A DNA stretch of 64,000 nt from Streptomyces sp. 71268 (GTDB lineage Bacteria; Actinomycetota; Actinomycetes; Streptomycetales; Streptomycetaceae). The notes below the pieces were generated by a model. That model made no database searches, was not told the origin of the DNA, and saw only the letters and a program-made list of their open reading frames with translations. The stretch lies in the NCBI RefSeq assembly GCF_029392895.1, contig NZ_CP114200.1, positions 2,077,001 to 2,141,000 of the forward strand. Reading direction: 5' to 3'. The position numbers were made by a program, and so were the translations under genes. Of this stretch, positions 1 through 8,364 are shown piece after piece; positions within the stretch are counted from its first letter, which is position 1; each line of letters opens with the position of its first letter.

Positions 1-524
1 GAGGCGTCGTAGAGGGCTGCCCAGCCGTTGAGGTGGGCGGCGAGTCTGGCCAGCAGCGCCGTGGGGCCCTCGGCGCCGATGGCGGCGCGGGTCAGCTCGC
101 GCTGTGCTTCGAAGCCCGCGGTCACGGCGCGGTACTGGTCGGCGGCGATGGCGGCCGAGACGACCTTGCTGATCGCGATGAACGGGGTACGGCGCGGGAC
201 GCCGAGCAGCGGCAGTCCGGCCTCGCTGGCGGCCCGTACCAGGGCCGTCGGGACCTGCTCGTAGTTGACGCCGACCGCGAAGCCGAGGCCGACGACGCCC
301 GCGTCGACGAGCCGCCGCACGTAGCGGCGCATCGCCTCGGGATCTTCCGCGTCCAGCTTCATCGCGGTGATCAGCAGCAGTTCGCCGCCGTCCAGGTACG
401 GCACGGGGTCGGGGAGCTCGCTGACATGCGCCCACCGCACGGGCGTGTCCAGCCGCCCCTCACCCGCGAGCACGGTCAGCTTCAGGGTGGAGTGGTGGAC
501 GAGTGAGGCGAGCGTGGGAGGCAT
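1..524 (-). CDS. PucR-family transcriptional regulator, N-terminal part (runs off the window)
   Basis: The reverse strand reads from an ATG at 524 to the window edge without a stop, giving about 174 residues beginning MPPTLASLVHHSTLKL. The segment with VRWAHVSELPDPVPYLDGG and ELLLITAMKL is the typical N-terminal purine catabolism regulator (PucR-type) domain. A C-terminal helix-turn-helix would lie outside the window. Members regulate purine, GABA or other nitrogen catabolism genes. It lies one gene away from gabT (3900), on the opposite strand, so control of gabT is a reasonable inference but is not shown by the sequence. Confidence 0.85.
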   Translation of the reverse strand, partial: MPPTLASLVHHSTLKLTVLAGEGRLDTPVRWAHVSELPDPVPYLDGGELLLITAMKLDAEDPEAMRRYVRRLVDAGVVGLGFAVGVNYEQVPTALVRAASEAGLPLLGVPRRTPFIAISKVVSAAIAADQYRAVTAGFEAQRELTRAAIGAEGPTALLARLAAHLNGWAALYDA

Positions 525-706
525 GTCACCTTCGTTACGGCTTCGGGCGGCTTCGCTTCGGCGGGATGCGAAGAGTGCGCCGTCTCGTACGAACGGCTCC
601 TTCCGATTCTGCCTCAATGGAGGAAAGCGCAGGTATCCCGTGTGCGGTAGGGGAGACGGGCAGGGGGTCAGGCCCCTGCCCGCGCACCCTCAGCGGGGGT
701 CGGTGA

Positions 707-3148
707 TCAACCGTTCAGGTTGACCAGCACGGGTGGGGCGCTGTGGCCGCGTACGGAGGTCAGCGACAGCACGGCGTGCCCGGGCGGTACCGCGTGCGCG
801 AGCTCCGATGCCGACCAGCGCTCCCGCTCCACCGTCCGTACGGTCACCGACTGCGCGGTCGCGGCCTTGCCCGTCGCGACCCGGCGGATGAAGTGCAGCA
901 CCTTGGTCAGGGGCTCGTCCGAGATGATCTGCCGGTCGGTGACATCGCGCGTCTCCACCCACTCCTTGCCCCACACCTCGGCGAAGTGCGCCCCGTCCCA
1001 CGTCGTCAGCCCGGCGTACGCCATGCGACAGCCCACCGCGCCGAGCAGGGCACTGCGCAGGGCCTGCGGCACGTCGTCGAGGGTACGGAGGGTGAGGACC
1101 GCGCCGGCGTTGGCCGAGCGCAACCGCTGAATGGCGCGCAGGGCCTCCGGGGTGACGGTGTGGGAGGCGTCATCGAGAACGAGGCAGGCGAACAGTGACC
1201 GGTCAGCGCGGCTGACGGCGCTTTCGGCGAACTGCGCCAGGACGAGGCGCGCGAGCAGCCGAGAGGCTTCGGCGTAGCCCCGCTCCGGTAGGTCGATGCG
1301 CACCCGCACCGGATGTTCCAGGGCGCGCAGCGAGAAGGGGCGGCTGGCTCCGTCGGTCTTGAAGAAGTGCGCGAAGGCGGGTCGGTCGAGGAGCGCGAGT
1401 CGCTCGGCGAGCACGGTGCCGATGTCGCCGGGCCGGGCGGCCTGACGCTCCCTGGCGTCGAGTTCGCGGGCCTGCGCCTGCTGCCCGGTGGCTTCGAGCA
1501 CCTTACGGAGCGCCAGCAAGGCCGCCGGCGCGCCTTCCAGGAGCTCGCGCAGTTCGAGAACGGACGGGAAACGGCCGTGCGCCGCCCGGAAGGGGCCGAG
1601 GAGCTGTGCGATGGCGGTGCTGGCGCGCTGGCTCTCCCCGCCGGGCAGGGTGAGCGTCAGGTCGCCGAGCAGCGCTTCGGCCAACATGCCGCCTGCCTCG
1701 TCCGCGTCGGCGGCCCCGCCGTACAGGTCCAGGTCGTATGCCGAGTCCGGCCGCCCGATCTTCACCACGACGTCGAACGCCTCGTCCGGCCCCAGGCCGG
1801 CTCCGGCGGCCCCGACCACCACGACCGCGGCCTGGCCAGCGAGCGCCTGCAGGCACAGCGCCTCCACGACGGGGCCCACCAGCCGCGCCGTCTTCCCGGC
1901 CCCGGGCGGCCCGACCGCCAGCAGGGACGTCCCGAGCACCCCGGGATCGACGGCCAAGCCGACGCCACGGTGCTGGTACGGGTTACGCGGGTCGTCGGCG
2001 GCGGTGCCCAGCCGCACCTGGCGAACGGCCAGGTCGTGGCGGGCGATCCGCACCGGCAGGTCCCGCGCCCCGGAGGGGTGCGCCCACGCGGCGGCACCTT
2101 GGCGCATGACGGTGTCGGTGAAGGCCGTCAGCCGGCCGGGCTGGGTGCGTGCGGAGGTCCACGCCTGCGCGATTCGGGCGTGATCCACGTCGTTCATCAG
2201 CCCCGCGCGGGCGTCGTGCGCCAACCGATCGGCGGCATCCCGCGCCCCGGCCTGCCGCAGCTCGGGCCACTCGGCCGGATCGGCTTCGGGGGTGGCGGGG
2301 GGGCGAGAGGGATCGGTGTTCTGGTCCTTCATGGCGCGGAGCAAGGGGGCGAAGAGGCGGCGCAGGAGTTCGGGCCAGTGGCCTACGCGGCCGAAGATGA
2401 AGGCCAGGGCTGCCCAGATCAACCAACGGTAGATCCGCGCCGCCCACAGTCCGATCGCCGACGACTTGTCGTACCACGACTCGGGGGTGAGGAGGACGAG
2501 AGGCAGGCGCCAGTAGTTCCCCAGGTAGTGGTTCGACAACAGTTCCCACACCAACCAGGCGCACAAGAAGGCCACCACAGCCCCGCCCATCAGCCTCGGA
2601 GTAGGGACCCGATCCGGCTCCTCCGGAGGCTTGGGGCGATACCCGAACGCCCAGATGCCTGGCTCCGCGAGTCGCCGCGGGGTACGCAGCCACTCCAGGA
2701 ACGGGTGCTGTGCCGGCGGTGCCCCGGGCGGGGCGACTGGCACGGGAGGGGCCGCTGGAGCCGGAGCCACGTTCGGTGGGCCGGGAAGGTACGGCTGGCC
2801 ACCGACAGGCGGCATCCCCCCAGGCATCGGGCTCGCCGCAGTCGGCGGGGGCGCGGTGGGTGGGGCGGGCACCTCAACGGCACGCTGGGGTACACCCTGC
2901 TGCTGCGGGCCCCCTGACGGGTGTGGAGACCCAGGAGGCTGAGCCGGGAGCGGGACGGCCATCGGGACGGGCGGCGGCGTGGGCTCGCCGCCAGGTCCAG
3001 CCGACGACGAAGGCCGTAGCGGTGCGCCCTGGCCATCCGCCCCCCTCACCGAATCAGCGGGCCAACGGGGCGGCTGATGCCGATCGGTCGGGGGTGGCAC
3101 GGCGTCCCGCCGCGCGCCGCGTGCGTCGTAGGTGCCCTCGGTATCCAT
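707..3148 (-). CDS. membrane-anchored ATP/GTP-binding protein, VirD4/TraG-like ATPase
   Basis: An 813-residue protein. Residues 1-165 are Pro/Gly-rich and low complexity. Two hydrophobic segments lie at about 186-206 (MGGAVVAFLCAWLVWELL) and 230-250. A soluble ATPase domain follows, with Walker A GPPGAGKT near residue 412 and a Walker B-like stretch (FACLVLDDAS) near 655. The layout of cytoplasmic tail, two membrane helices and P-loop domain resembles the coupling-protein-like ATPases conserved as single copies in Streptomyces chromosomes. The substrate is unknown and no conjugation genes are nearby. The start at 3148 is the first ATG in a long open frame. It stands alone between the PucR gene and gabT. 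Confidence 0.75.
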   Translation of the reverse strand: MDTEGTYDARGARRDAVPPPTDRHQPPRWPADSVRGADGQGAPLRPSSSAGPGGEPTPPPVPMAVPLPAQPPGSPHPSGGPQQQGVPQRAVEVPAPPTAPPPTAASPMPGGMPPVGGQPYLPGPPNVAPAPAAPPVPVAPPGAPPAQHPFLEWLRTPRRLAEPGIWAFGYRPKPPEEPDRVPTPRLMGGAVVAFLCAWLVWELLSNHYLGNYWRLPLVLLTPESWYDKSSAIGLWAARIYRWLIWAALAFIFGRVGHWPELLRRLFAPLLRAMKDQNTDPSRPPATPEADPAEWPELRQAGARDAADRLAHDARAGLMNDVDHARIAQAWTSARTQPGRLTAFTDTVMRQGAAAWAHPSGARDLPVRIARHDLAVRQVRLGTAADDPRNPYQHRGVGLAVDPGVLGTSLLAVGPPGAGKTARLVGPVVEALCLQALAGQAAVVVVGAAGAGLGPDEAFDVVVKIGRPDSAYDLDLYGGAADADEAGGMLAEALLGDLTLTLPGGESQRASTAIAQLLGPFRAAHGRFPSVLELRELLEGAPAALLALRKVLEATGQQAQARELDARERQAARPGDIGTVLAERLALLDRPAFAHFFKTDGASRPFSLRALEHPVRVRIDLPERGYAEASRLLARLVLAQFAESAVSRADRSLFACLVLDDASHTVTPEALRAIQRLRSANAGAVLTLRTLDDVPQALRSALLGAVGCRMAYAGLTTWDGAHFAEVWGKEWVETRDVTDRQIISDEPLTKVLHFIRRVATGKAATAQSVTVRTVERERWSASELAHAVPPGHAVLSLTSVRGHSAPPVLVNLNG

Positions 3149-3753
3149 CCGCTTTCCTAGCCCCCTGGCCTGACCTGCCGACTACCCACACTCGATTACC
3201 CGCCACGCCGCACGGACCACGCCCTCGGCACGTCGCCGTGCGGCGACCGGCGCCCGACAACGGTGCGCCGTCTGGTCCCGTCACCGCCCCGCTGCTCCAG
3301 CCGCAGCGACTCAGCCATTCCCCACTCCCCTGGCGCTGCGGCACCGCTCCACACGCTCCGTCGCACCACCACTACGGCCGCGTGCCGGCCTGCGCCGCCG
3401 CTCAACGCGCTGGACGGCGAACGCTGGCGAGCCACGCCGCCAGTTCTGCAACGCCTCACCCCCCGCAGGAGGCTCCGCTGTACGGCACTGCCACGGCGCA
3501 CTGCCGCCCCGCCGCACCGTAACTACCGAATCGCACGCGGGACCCCATGCTCCATACCCCACCGCCACCCCCGCGTTGTCCACCGCTGCACACCAGCCCC
3601 AACAGCCCGTCACAGCCCATCGGCACCCCACACGCCGGCCCAGAGTCCGCACCGAGTCAGCGCCACGAGTCACCCTTCAGCTGTCTCGTCGCCCAATCTA
3701 GTGTCCCAGCGCCGGGAGTTCCGTTGCCGCGTCCGGGGGCGCGTTGTTCGCTC
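3149..3753. other. intergenic stretch between divergent ATPase gene and gabT, no gene seen
   Basis: About 600 bases of very GC-rich sequence. Open frames exist on both strands but none has a family motif, a good ribosome binding site or a compositional signal that beats simple GC bias. It probably holds the promoters of the two divergent genes. I see no RNA gene or array here. Confidence 0.5.
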
Positions 3754-3791
3754 CGCTATGTCCGGGCCTCGCGCTATGTCCGCCGCGGACA
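3754..3791 (+). promoter_or_regulatory. candidate operator upstream of gabT: direct repeat plus inverted half-site
   Basis: CGCTATGTCCG occurs twice in direct orientation at 3754-3764 and 3772-3782, an 18-bp period, and an inverted CGGACA half-site follows at 3786-3791. The cluster is about 110-145 bp upstream of the gabT start. Repeats in helical phase at this distance are compatible with a regulator site, perhaps for the PucR-type protein encoded at the window edge. That link is inference. Confidence 0.4.
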
Positions 3792-3899
3792 ACGCAACAC
3801 GCGCACTTCTCCCGAACGGAACATGCCGGGGCCGTGGTGGCGCACCTAGCCTGCGAAGTAAAGCCGCTGTCATTCCCTGCGTACCCCCTGGAGCCCCAC

Positions 3900-5249
3900 A
3901 TGACCGAACTGTCCGGAGGCCCTGCCCTCCCCCAGGAGCGCCGCCTCGTCACCGCCATCCCCGGCCCGAAGTCCCAGGAGCTGCTGGCTCGCAAGGGTGC
4001 GGCGGTCGCCGCGGGCGTTGGCAGCGTGCTGCCCGTCTTCGCCGCGCGTGCGGGCGGTGGGGTCATTGAGGACGTGGACGGCAACTCTTTGATCGATTTC
4101 GGCTCCGGTATCGCCGTAACGTCGGTCGGTTCCAGTGCCGAAGCGGTCGTACGTCGAGCCTCGGCGCAACTCGCCGACTTCACTCACACCTGTTTCATGG
4201 TGACTCCCTACGAGGGCTACATCGCCGTCTGCGAGGAGCTGGCCAAGCTCACTCCCGGTGACCACGCGAAGAAGTCCGCGCTGTTCAACTCCGGCGCCGA
4301 GGCCGTCGAGAACGCGGTGAAGATCGCCCGCGCCTACACCAAGCGCCAGGCCGTCGTCGTCTTCGACCACGGCTACCACGGGCGCACCAACCTCACCATG
4401 GCGCTCACCGCCAAGAACATGCCCTACAAGCACTCCTTCGGCCCCTTCGCGCCCGAGGTCTACCGGGTTCCGGTCGCCTACCCCTACCGCTGGTTGACCG
4501 GCGCGGAGAACTGTGCGGACGAGGCCGCCGCCCAGGCCATCGACATGATCAGCAAGCAGGTCGGGGCCGAGAACGTCGCCGCCATCGTCATCGAGCCGGT
4601 GCTCGGCGAGGGCGGCTTCATCGAGCCGGCCAAGGGCTTCCTGCCGAAGATCGTCGAGTTCGCCAGGGATAACGGCATCGTCTTCGTCGCGGACGAGATC
4701 CAGTCCGGCTTCTGCCGCACCGGCCAGTGGTTCGCCTGCGAGGACGAGGGCATCGTGCCCGACCTGATCACCACCGCCAAGGGCATCGCCGGCGGTCTGC
4801 CGCTCGCCGCCGTGACCGGCCGTGCCGAGATCATGGACGCCGCGCACAGCGGTGGCCTCGGTGGAACCTACGGCGGCAACCCGGTGGCCTGCGCGGCGGC
4901 CCTGGGTTCGATCGAGACCATGCGCGAACTCGACCTGAACGCGAAGGCAAAGCGCATCGAGGAGGTCATGAAGGGCCGCCTCAGCGCCATGCAGGAGAAG
5001 TTCGAGATCATCGGCGACATCCGTGGCCGCGGCGCCATGATCGCGATCGAGTTGGTGCAGCCGGGCTCCAAGGACCCGAACCCGGGCGCCACCGGCGCCC
5101 TGGCCAAGGCCTGCCACGCGGCCGGCCTGGTGGTGCTCACCTGTGGCACGTACGGCAACGTGCTGCGTTTCCTGCCCCCGCTGGTGATCGGCGAGGACCT
5201 GCTTAACGAGGGCCTGGACATCCTGGAAGAGTCTTTCGCCCAGCTCTGA
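3900..5249 (+). CDS. gabT: 4-aminobutyrate aminotransferase
   Basis: A 449-residue class III PLP aminotransferase that converts GABA and 2-oxoglutarate to succinate semialdehyde and glutamate. The ATG at 3900 is preceded by a GGAG and begins MTELSGGPALPQERRLV. Family motifs are present: NSGAEAVENAVKIARAYT, the HGYHGRTN segment, EPVLGEGGF, the cofactor aspartate in FVADEIQSGFCRTG, and the PLP lysine in TTAKGIAGGLP near residue 294. Length matches the family. A longer in-frame extension to 3744 exists but lacks homology. The dehydrogenase partner GabD is not in the window. Regulation may involve the repeats at 3754-3791. Confidence 0.95.
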   Translation: MTELSGGPALPQERRLVTAIPGPKSQELLARKGAAVAAGVGSVLPVFAARAGGGVIEDVDGNSLIDFGSGIAVTSVGSSAEAVVRRASAQLADFTHTCFMVTPYEGYIAVCEELAKLTPGDHAKKSALFNSGAEAVENAVKIARAYTKRQAVVVFDHGYHGRTNLTMALTAKNMPYKHSFGPFAPEVYRVPVAYPYRWLTGAENCADEAAAQAIDMISKQVGAENVAAIVIEPVLGEGGFIEPAKGFLPKIVEFARDNGIVFVADEIQSGFCRTGQWFACEDEGIVPDLITTAKGIAGGLPLAAVTGRAEIMDAAHSGGLGGTYGGNPVACAAALGSIETMRELDLNAKAKRIEEVMKGRLSAMQEKFEIIGDIRGRGAMIAIELVQPGSKDPNPGATGALAKACHAAGLVVLTCGTYGNVLRFLPPLVIGEDLLNEGLDILEESFAQL

Positions 5250-5711
5250 CCTCGACGGCACAAGCGGCACAAGCCCGCCGCGTCGCCCCGTCCCGCCCTC
5301 CCCCCGCCGTACGGAGCCCTCGGTGAGACAGGACGGGGCGGCTGCGGGACCCGCACCGCGCTCGGGGCGGCCGAGGCTTACGGACCCGCACGCCCCACTT
5401 GGGCTCGTACGGCGCACACCCGCATGGTCCCTGGACCTGGACCGCAAGCGGGCGGCGAGTGGCGACAATGGAGGCCACAGGGAGCGGTTACGGGGCGGGA
5501 ACGGAGCGTGCGGGGATGGGCGGACAGCACACGCGGAGGGACAGGCACACCTCGTGAAGAAGATGTGCGAGGGCAATGTCGAGCAAGTGATCCAGCTATC
5601 CGCCACGTCGGGCCTGACGTACGGTTCCCGCAGATGAGAGAAACACCCCGCTCGCAGGAGGTTGCGAGCGACGCCGGGCCGGTGCATCCCCAGCCCCGTT
5701 CCGGCCGCGCC
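5250..5711. other. intergenic region between gabT and the PAP2 gene
   Basis: About 460 bases. The PAP2 frame is open through the second half, so part could be coding if the true start is at 5634 or 5424, but nothing upstream of 5712 looks conserved. No hairpin long enough to call a gabT terminator with confidence. Confidence 0.4.
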
Positions 5712-6665
5712 ATGGCGCACACCACTGGAGTCTCTGGCTCTGGATCTCCTCACCGATCGGATGGCCGCCCGCCCCACACCCCCCGGGGCGCGCGGCGCCT
5801 CGGTCACTCTGGCGGCCCCGGGACCTCCCCCCTTGTTCCGGGGCTGCCCATTCCTCGTCGCGCGTCCCTAATCATCGTGGGCGGCGCGGTGTTGCTTTTC
5901 CTACTCGTCACCTGGCAGGTGGCCGCCCATGGCCCCCTCCGCGCACTCGACGAGCGACTGAGCCACGACACGGCGCGGCACGGGGCCGTGCCGTCCGGAT
6001 ACTCGGTCTCGGCCCTCGTCGATGTCCTGGCCGAGTTCGGCGCGGATTTCGGCGGCGTCGTCGCCGTCCTGCCGCCGCTAGCGGTGACGGTCGCGGTCGC
6101 GGCGTGGTGCGGCTACCGCGTACGGCTCCGTCTGTGGTGGCTGCCGCCCCTGACGGCGGCGCTCGCCCTGGGCGCCGTACCCGCGCTCGTCGCCCCGTTG
6201 AAGGCATGGCTCGGGCGGCCTGGCCCGGACGGCGCCCCAATTGCATCCGGGAACGGTTACTACCCCTCCGGCCATGCCGCCACTGCCGCCGTCGGCTACG
6301 GGGCGGTGCTCCTGCTGATCGCCTTCACCCGGGCCATCACGCGCCCGCCGGCACCGTCGGAAGTGCCGATGACTGCGTCCGGGGCGCCCCCGGCGACAGC
6401 GGCCCCCACCGTGCCCCGTACCGCCTGCTGGTGGGGCACGGCCGCGCTGACATGCCTGAACGTGGGCGTCGGCGCGGGCCTGGTACGACGCGGGTACCAC
6501 TGGCCCCTGGACGTACTGGGCAGTTGGTGCCTGTCCGCCCTGCTGCTGAGTTGCGTCGTCTGGTCGGTAGGGCGGGCGCTCTCCGTCAACCGCCCTGCTC
6601 CGGCGCCGGCTCGTGGCCCGCAGCCGCCTCGTGCATCGCCAACTCCAGGGCCACGGGATCGATGA
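5712..6665 (+). CDS. PAP2-superfamily membrane phosphatase
   Basis: About 317 residues with several hydrophobic helices, the first being SLIIVGGAVLLFLLVTW. The three phosphatase motifs appear in order: KAWLGRP near residue 164, YYPSGHAAT near 185 and RRGYHWPLDVLGSW near 260. These define lipid-phosphate or undecaprenyl-pyrophosphate type phosphatases with the active site outside the membrane. The start is uncertain: ATG 5712 and ATG 5634 both lack a clear ribosome binding site, and the first 60 residues from 5712 are low complexity. Its 3' end overlaps the convergent gene ending at 6586 by 80 bp. Confidence 0.8.
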   Translation: MAHTTGVSGSGSPHRSDGRPPHTPRGARRLGHSGGPGTSPLVPGLPIPRRASLIIVGGAVLLFLLVTWQVAAHGPLRALDERLSHDTARHGAVPSGYSVSALVDVLAEFGADFGGVVAVLPPLAVTVAVAAWCGYRVRLRLWWLPPLTAALALGAVPALVAPLKAWLGRPGPDGAPIASGNGYYPSGHAATAAVGYGAVLLLIAFTRAITRPPAPSEVPMTASGAPPATAAPTVPRTACWWGTAALTCLNVGVGAGLVRRGYHWPLDVLGSWCLSALLLSCVVWSVGRALSVNRPAPAPARGPQPPRASPTPGPRDR

Positions 6666-7050
6666 GCGTGCCCGAGCCGTCCGGCGGGCAGATCCACCGC
6701 ACCCCGCCCGCCGCCCGCCCGGGGTAGGGCACGAGGACCCAACTGCCGCGCCCCGCGCCCCGTACGCCGGTGGCCATCCATCCCGCGGCGGTCCCGGGTG
6801 GCACGAAGAATCCGATCCGCGAGGCGCTTAAGTCACCCAGCACGGGGCCGACCGGCCGCATGTAGAGGCGCAGTACCTCGTACGTCCTGCCGCCAAGCTC
6901 CCCCGGCATGATGAGAACGTCCCACAGTCGCCCCGCGGGTAGCAGCGTCACGCCTAACGGGTTGCGCCCCCACTCCGCAAGGCAAGTTCCCGCGTCAGGC
7001 GCTGCCGCCGCCAGCCACCGCGCCGCATCAGGCGCCCCCGTCTCACTCAT
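6586..7050 (-). CDS. conserved hypothetical protein, bifunctional primase/polymerase-like fold (short)
   Basis: A 154-residue soluble protein starting MSETGAPDAARWLAAAAP. Conserved-looking segments are NPLGVTLLPAGRLWDVLI, GPVLGDLSASRIGFFVPPG and PDGSGTLIDPVALELAMHEAA. The pattern of LLP-GR-DVL, then a GPV segment, then FFVPPGTA, then RW-PP resembles the longer protein at 55559-56227, so the two look like distant relatives of the prim-pol N-terminal-like family. No catalytic acidic triad can be assigned. Function unknown. An IS element sits 90 bp upstream of the start, possibly separating it from its native promoter. Confidence 0.75.
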   Translation of the reverse strand: MSETGAPDAARWLAAAAPDAGTCLAEWGRNPLGVTLLPAGRLWDVLIMPGELGGRTYEVLRLYMRPVGPVLGDLSASRIGFFVPPGTAAGWMATGVRGAGRGSWVLVPYPGRAAGGVRWICPPDGSGTLIDPVALELAMHEAAAGHEPAPEQGG

Positions 7051-7158
7051 ACTCTCTGGCCTCTCTCGTTTCACATCGTCGTGCGTGCCAGAGAGAAGAG
7101 AGGAGGACCGCGGCTGTTCCTTACTCAATTACTGCTACTAGGACTTGTCCGGCCGATC

Positions 7159-7689
7159 ATGCGACTGCTCCGCCGCCGTGTCGTTGATGTGGACATGGGG
7201 CGGGGTGATCTGACGGATGCGGAGTGGGAACGGCTGCGGCCGTTCCTGCCCGTCAGCAACAGGCGTTGTGGCAGGTGGCGGGATCACCGGCAGGTGATCG
7301 ACGGGATTTTGCACCGGGTGCGGACCGGCGTGCAGTGGCGTGACCTGCCCGAACGGTTCGGCCCGTGGAAGACCGTCTATGAACGCCACCGCATGTGGTC
7401 GGCCGACGGAACCTGGGAACGCCTACTCCAGCAGGTTCAGGCCGAGGCGGACGCGGCCGGGGAGATCGACTGGGACATCTCGGTCGACTCCACCATCGTG
7501 CGGGCGCATCAACACGCCGCCGGCGCCCGCACCGAACCACCGCCGGCTCCCGCCTCAAAGGGGGAGGCACCGGCAGAACACCAGGGCGAAACTCCGTGGC
7601 AGAGTCTGGTGGCCCGCCTGGTGGAGGTGGTGCAGGAGGTGAGGGCCTGGGTCGCTCGCGGGGCGGGTTCACCACCAAGCTCCACCTGA
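7159..7689 (+). CDS. IS5-family transposase, upstream frame (OrfA)
   Basis: Begins MRLLRRRVVDVDMGRGDLTD inside the left inverted repeat region and carries the IS5-type N-terminal domain: DAEWERLRPFLP, GVQWRDLPERFGPW, and the first catalytic aspartate in DISVDSTIVRAHQH. Homology to transposases stops after about residue 133, near 7557-7564, where the run AAAGGGGG provides a slippery site. Beyond it this frame continues to a stop at 7689 with no conserved sequence. A -1 shift there joins it to the downstream frame and would give a transposase of about 320 residues. Confidence 0.85.
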   Translation: MRLLRRRVVDVDMGRGDLTDAEWERLRPFLPVSNRRCGRWRDHRQVIDGILHRVRTGVQWRDLPERFGPWKTVYERHRMWSADGTWERLLQQVQAEADAAGEIDWDISVDSTIVRAHQHAAGARTEPPPAPASKGEAPAEHQGETPWQSLVARLVEVVQEVRAWVARGAGSPPSST

Positions 7690-8126
7690 GCGCGGACGGC
7701 CGCTGCCGCCCGCTGTCCCTGAGCATCACACCGGGACAGCGGGCGGACTGCACCGAGTTCAAGCCCGTGCTGGAGAAGATCCGCGTCCCGCGGATCGGGC
7801 CGGGCAGGCCGCGCAAGAACCCCGACAGCATCGCCGCCGACAAGGCGTACAGCAACGGCCCCTGCCGCGAGTATCTGCGGCGCCGGGGCATCCGGCACAC
7901 GATTGCGGAGAAGGCCGACAGCCAGGCCGCCCGCCTGCGCAAAGGGTCACGCGGCGGACGGCCACCCGGCTTCGACGAAGAGCGGTACAAGAAACGCAAC
8001 ACCGTCGAACGGGCGATCAACCGGCTCAAGCACGCCAGAGCCGTGGCCACCCGCTACGACAAGCGCGGCTATGTCTTCCTCGGCACCGCGACTGCCGCAA
8101 CCCTCGTCATCTGGCTCCGCGCATGA
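7395..8126 (+). CDS. IS5-family transposase, downstream frame (OrfB), reached by -1 frameshift
   Basis: The conserved part starts after the slippery run at 7557-7564 and reads GRSRGGFTTKLHLSADG, AADKAYSN with the second catalytic aspartate, and KKRNTVERAINRLKHAR with the catalytic glutamate. The frame is open from 7395, but residues before the slip are not transposase-like. It ends at 8126, inside the right inverted repeat. Translation as a fusion with OrfA is the known mode for many IS5 elements; here it is inferred from the frames and the AAAGGGGG run. Confidence 0.85.
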   Translation: MVGRRNLGTPTPAGSGRGGRGRGDRLGHLGRLHHRAGASTRRRRPHRTTAGSRLKGGGTGRTPGRNSVAESGGPPGGGGAGGEGLGRSRGGFTTKLHLSADGRCRPLSLSITPGQRADCTEFKPVLEKIRVPRIGPGRPRKNPDSIAADKAYSNGPCREYLRRRGIRHTIAEKADSQAARLRKGSRGGRPPGFDEERYKKRNTVERAINRLKHARAVATRYDKRGYVFLGTATAATLVIWLRA

Positions 8127-8268
8127 TCGGCCGGACAAGTCCTAGTTGGTAGTGAGCCGCGCCACTCTCGGCCCGGGTGGGCCGCCCCTCGGCTTGGCGG
8201 GCTCTCGTAGAGCGCTTCTCGTCGCCTCGCAAGGAGTACAGAGCGCCGCGCCCCTCGCTGCTCGCTCC

Positions 8269-8310
8269 GTGCCCCGTGCCCCGTGCCCCGTGCCCCGTGC
8301 CCCGTGCCCC
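8269..8310 (+). repeat. heptamer array, 6 x GTGCCCC
   Basis: Six perfect tandem copies directly downstream of the IS element. They are followed by CGGGTAGGATCGCCGCT, a diverged copy of the spacer seen beside other arrays in the window. It lies 55 bp upstream of the NADAR reading frame. Confidence 0.95.
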
Positions 8311-8364
8311 CGGGTAGGATCGCCGCTGGTCGCCCCTACCTGCGTGGCTGACACAATCCCGTCC

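Larger units (their letters stand above)
7141..8142 (+). mobile_element. IS5-family insertion sequence, complete, 1002 bp
   Basis: The element is bounded by perfect 23-bp inverted repeats at 7141-7163 and 8120-8142 that begin GGACTTGTCCGGCC. The flanks read CTA before the left end and TAG after the right end, so the target duplication is either TA or, if the ends are trimmed by one base, CTAG. It encodes a two-frame DDE transposase. Both ends and all catalytic motifs are intact, which suggests recent insertion and possible activity. Confidence 0.9.

Noticed and set aside
3870..5807. 645-codon minus-strand ORF opposite gabT
   Set aside because: Antisense shadow caused by high GC third positions; composition is Gly/Arg/Asp-rich without motifs while the plus strand encodes a clear aminotransferase.
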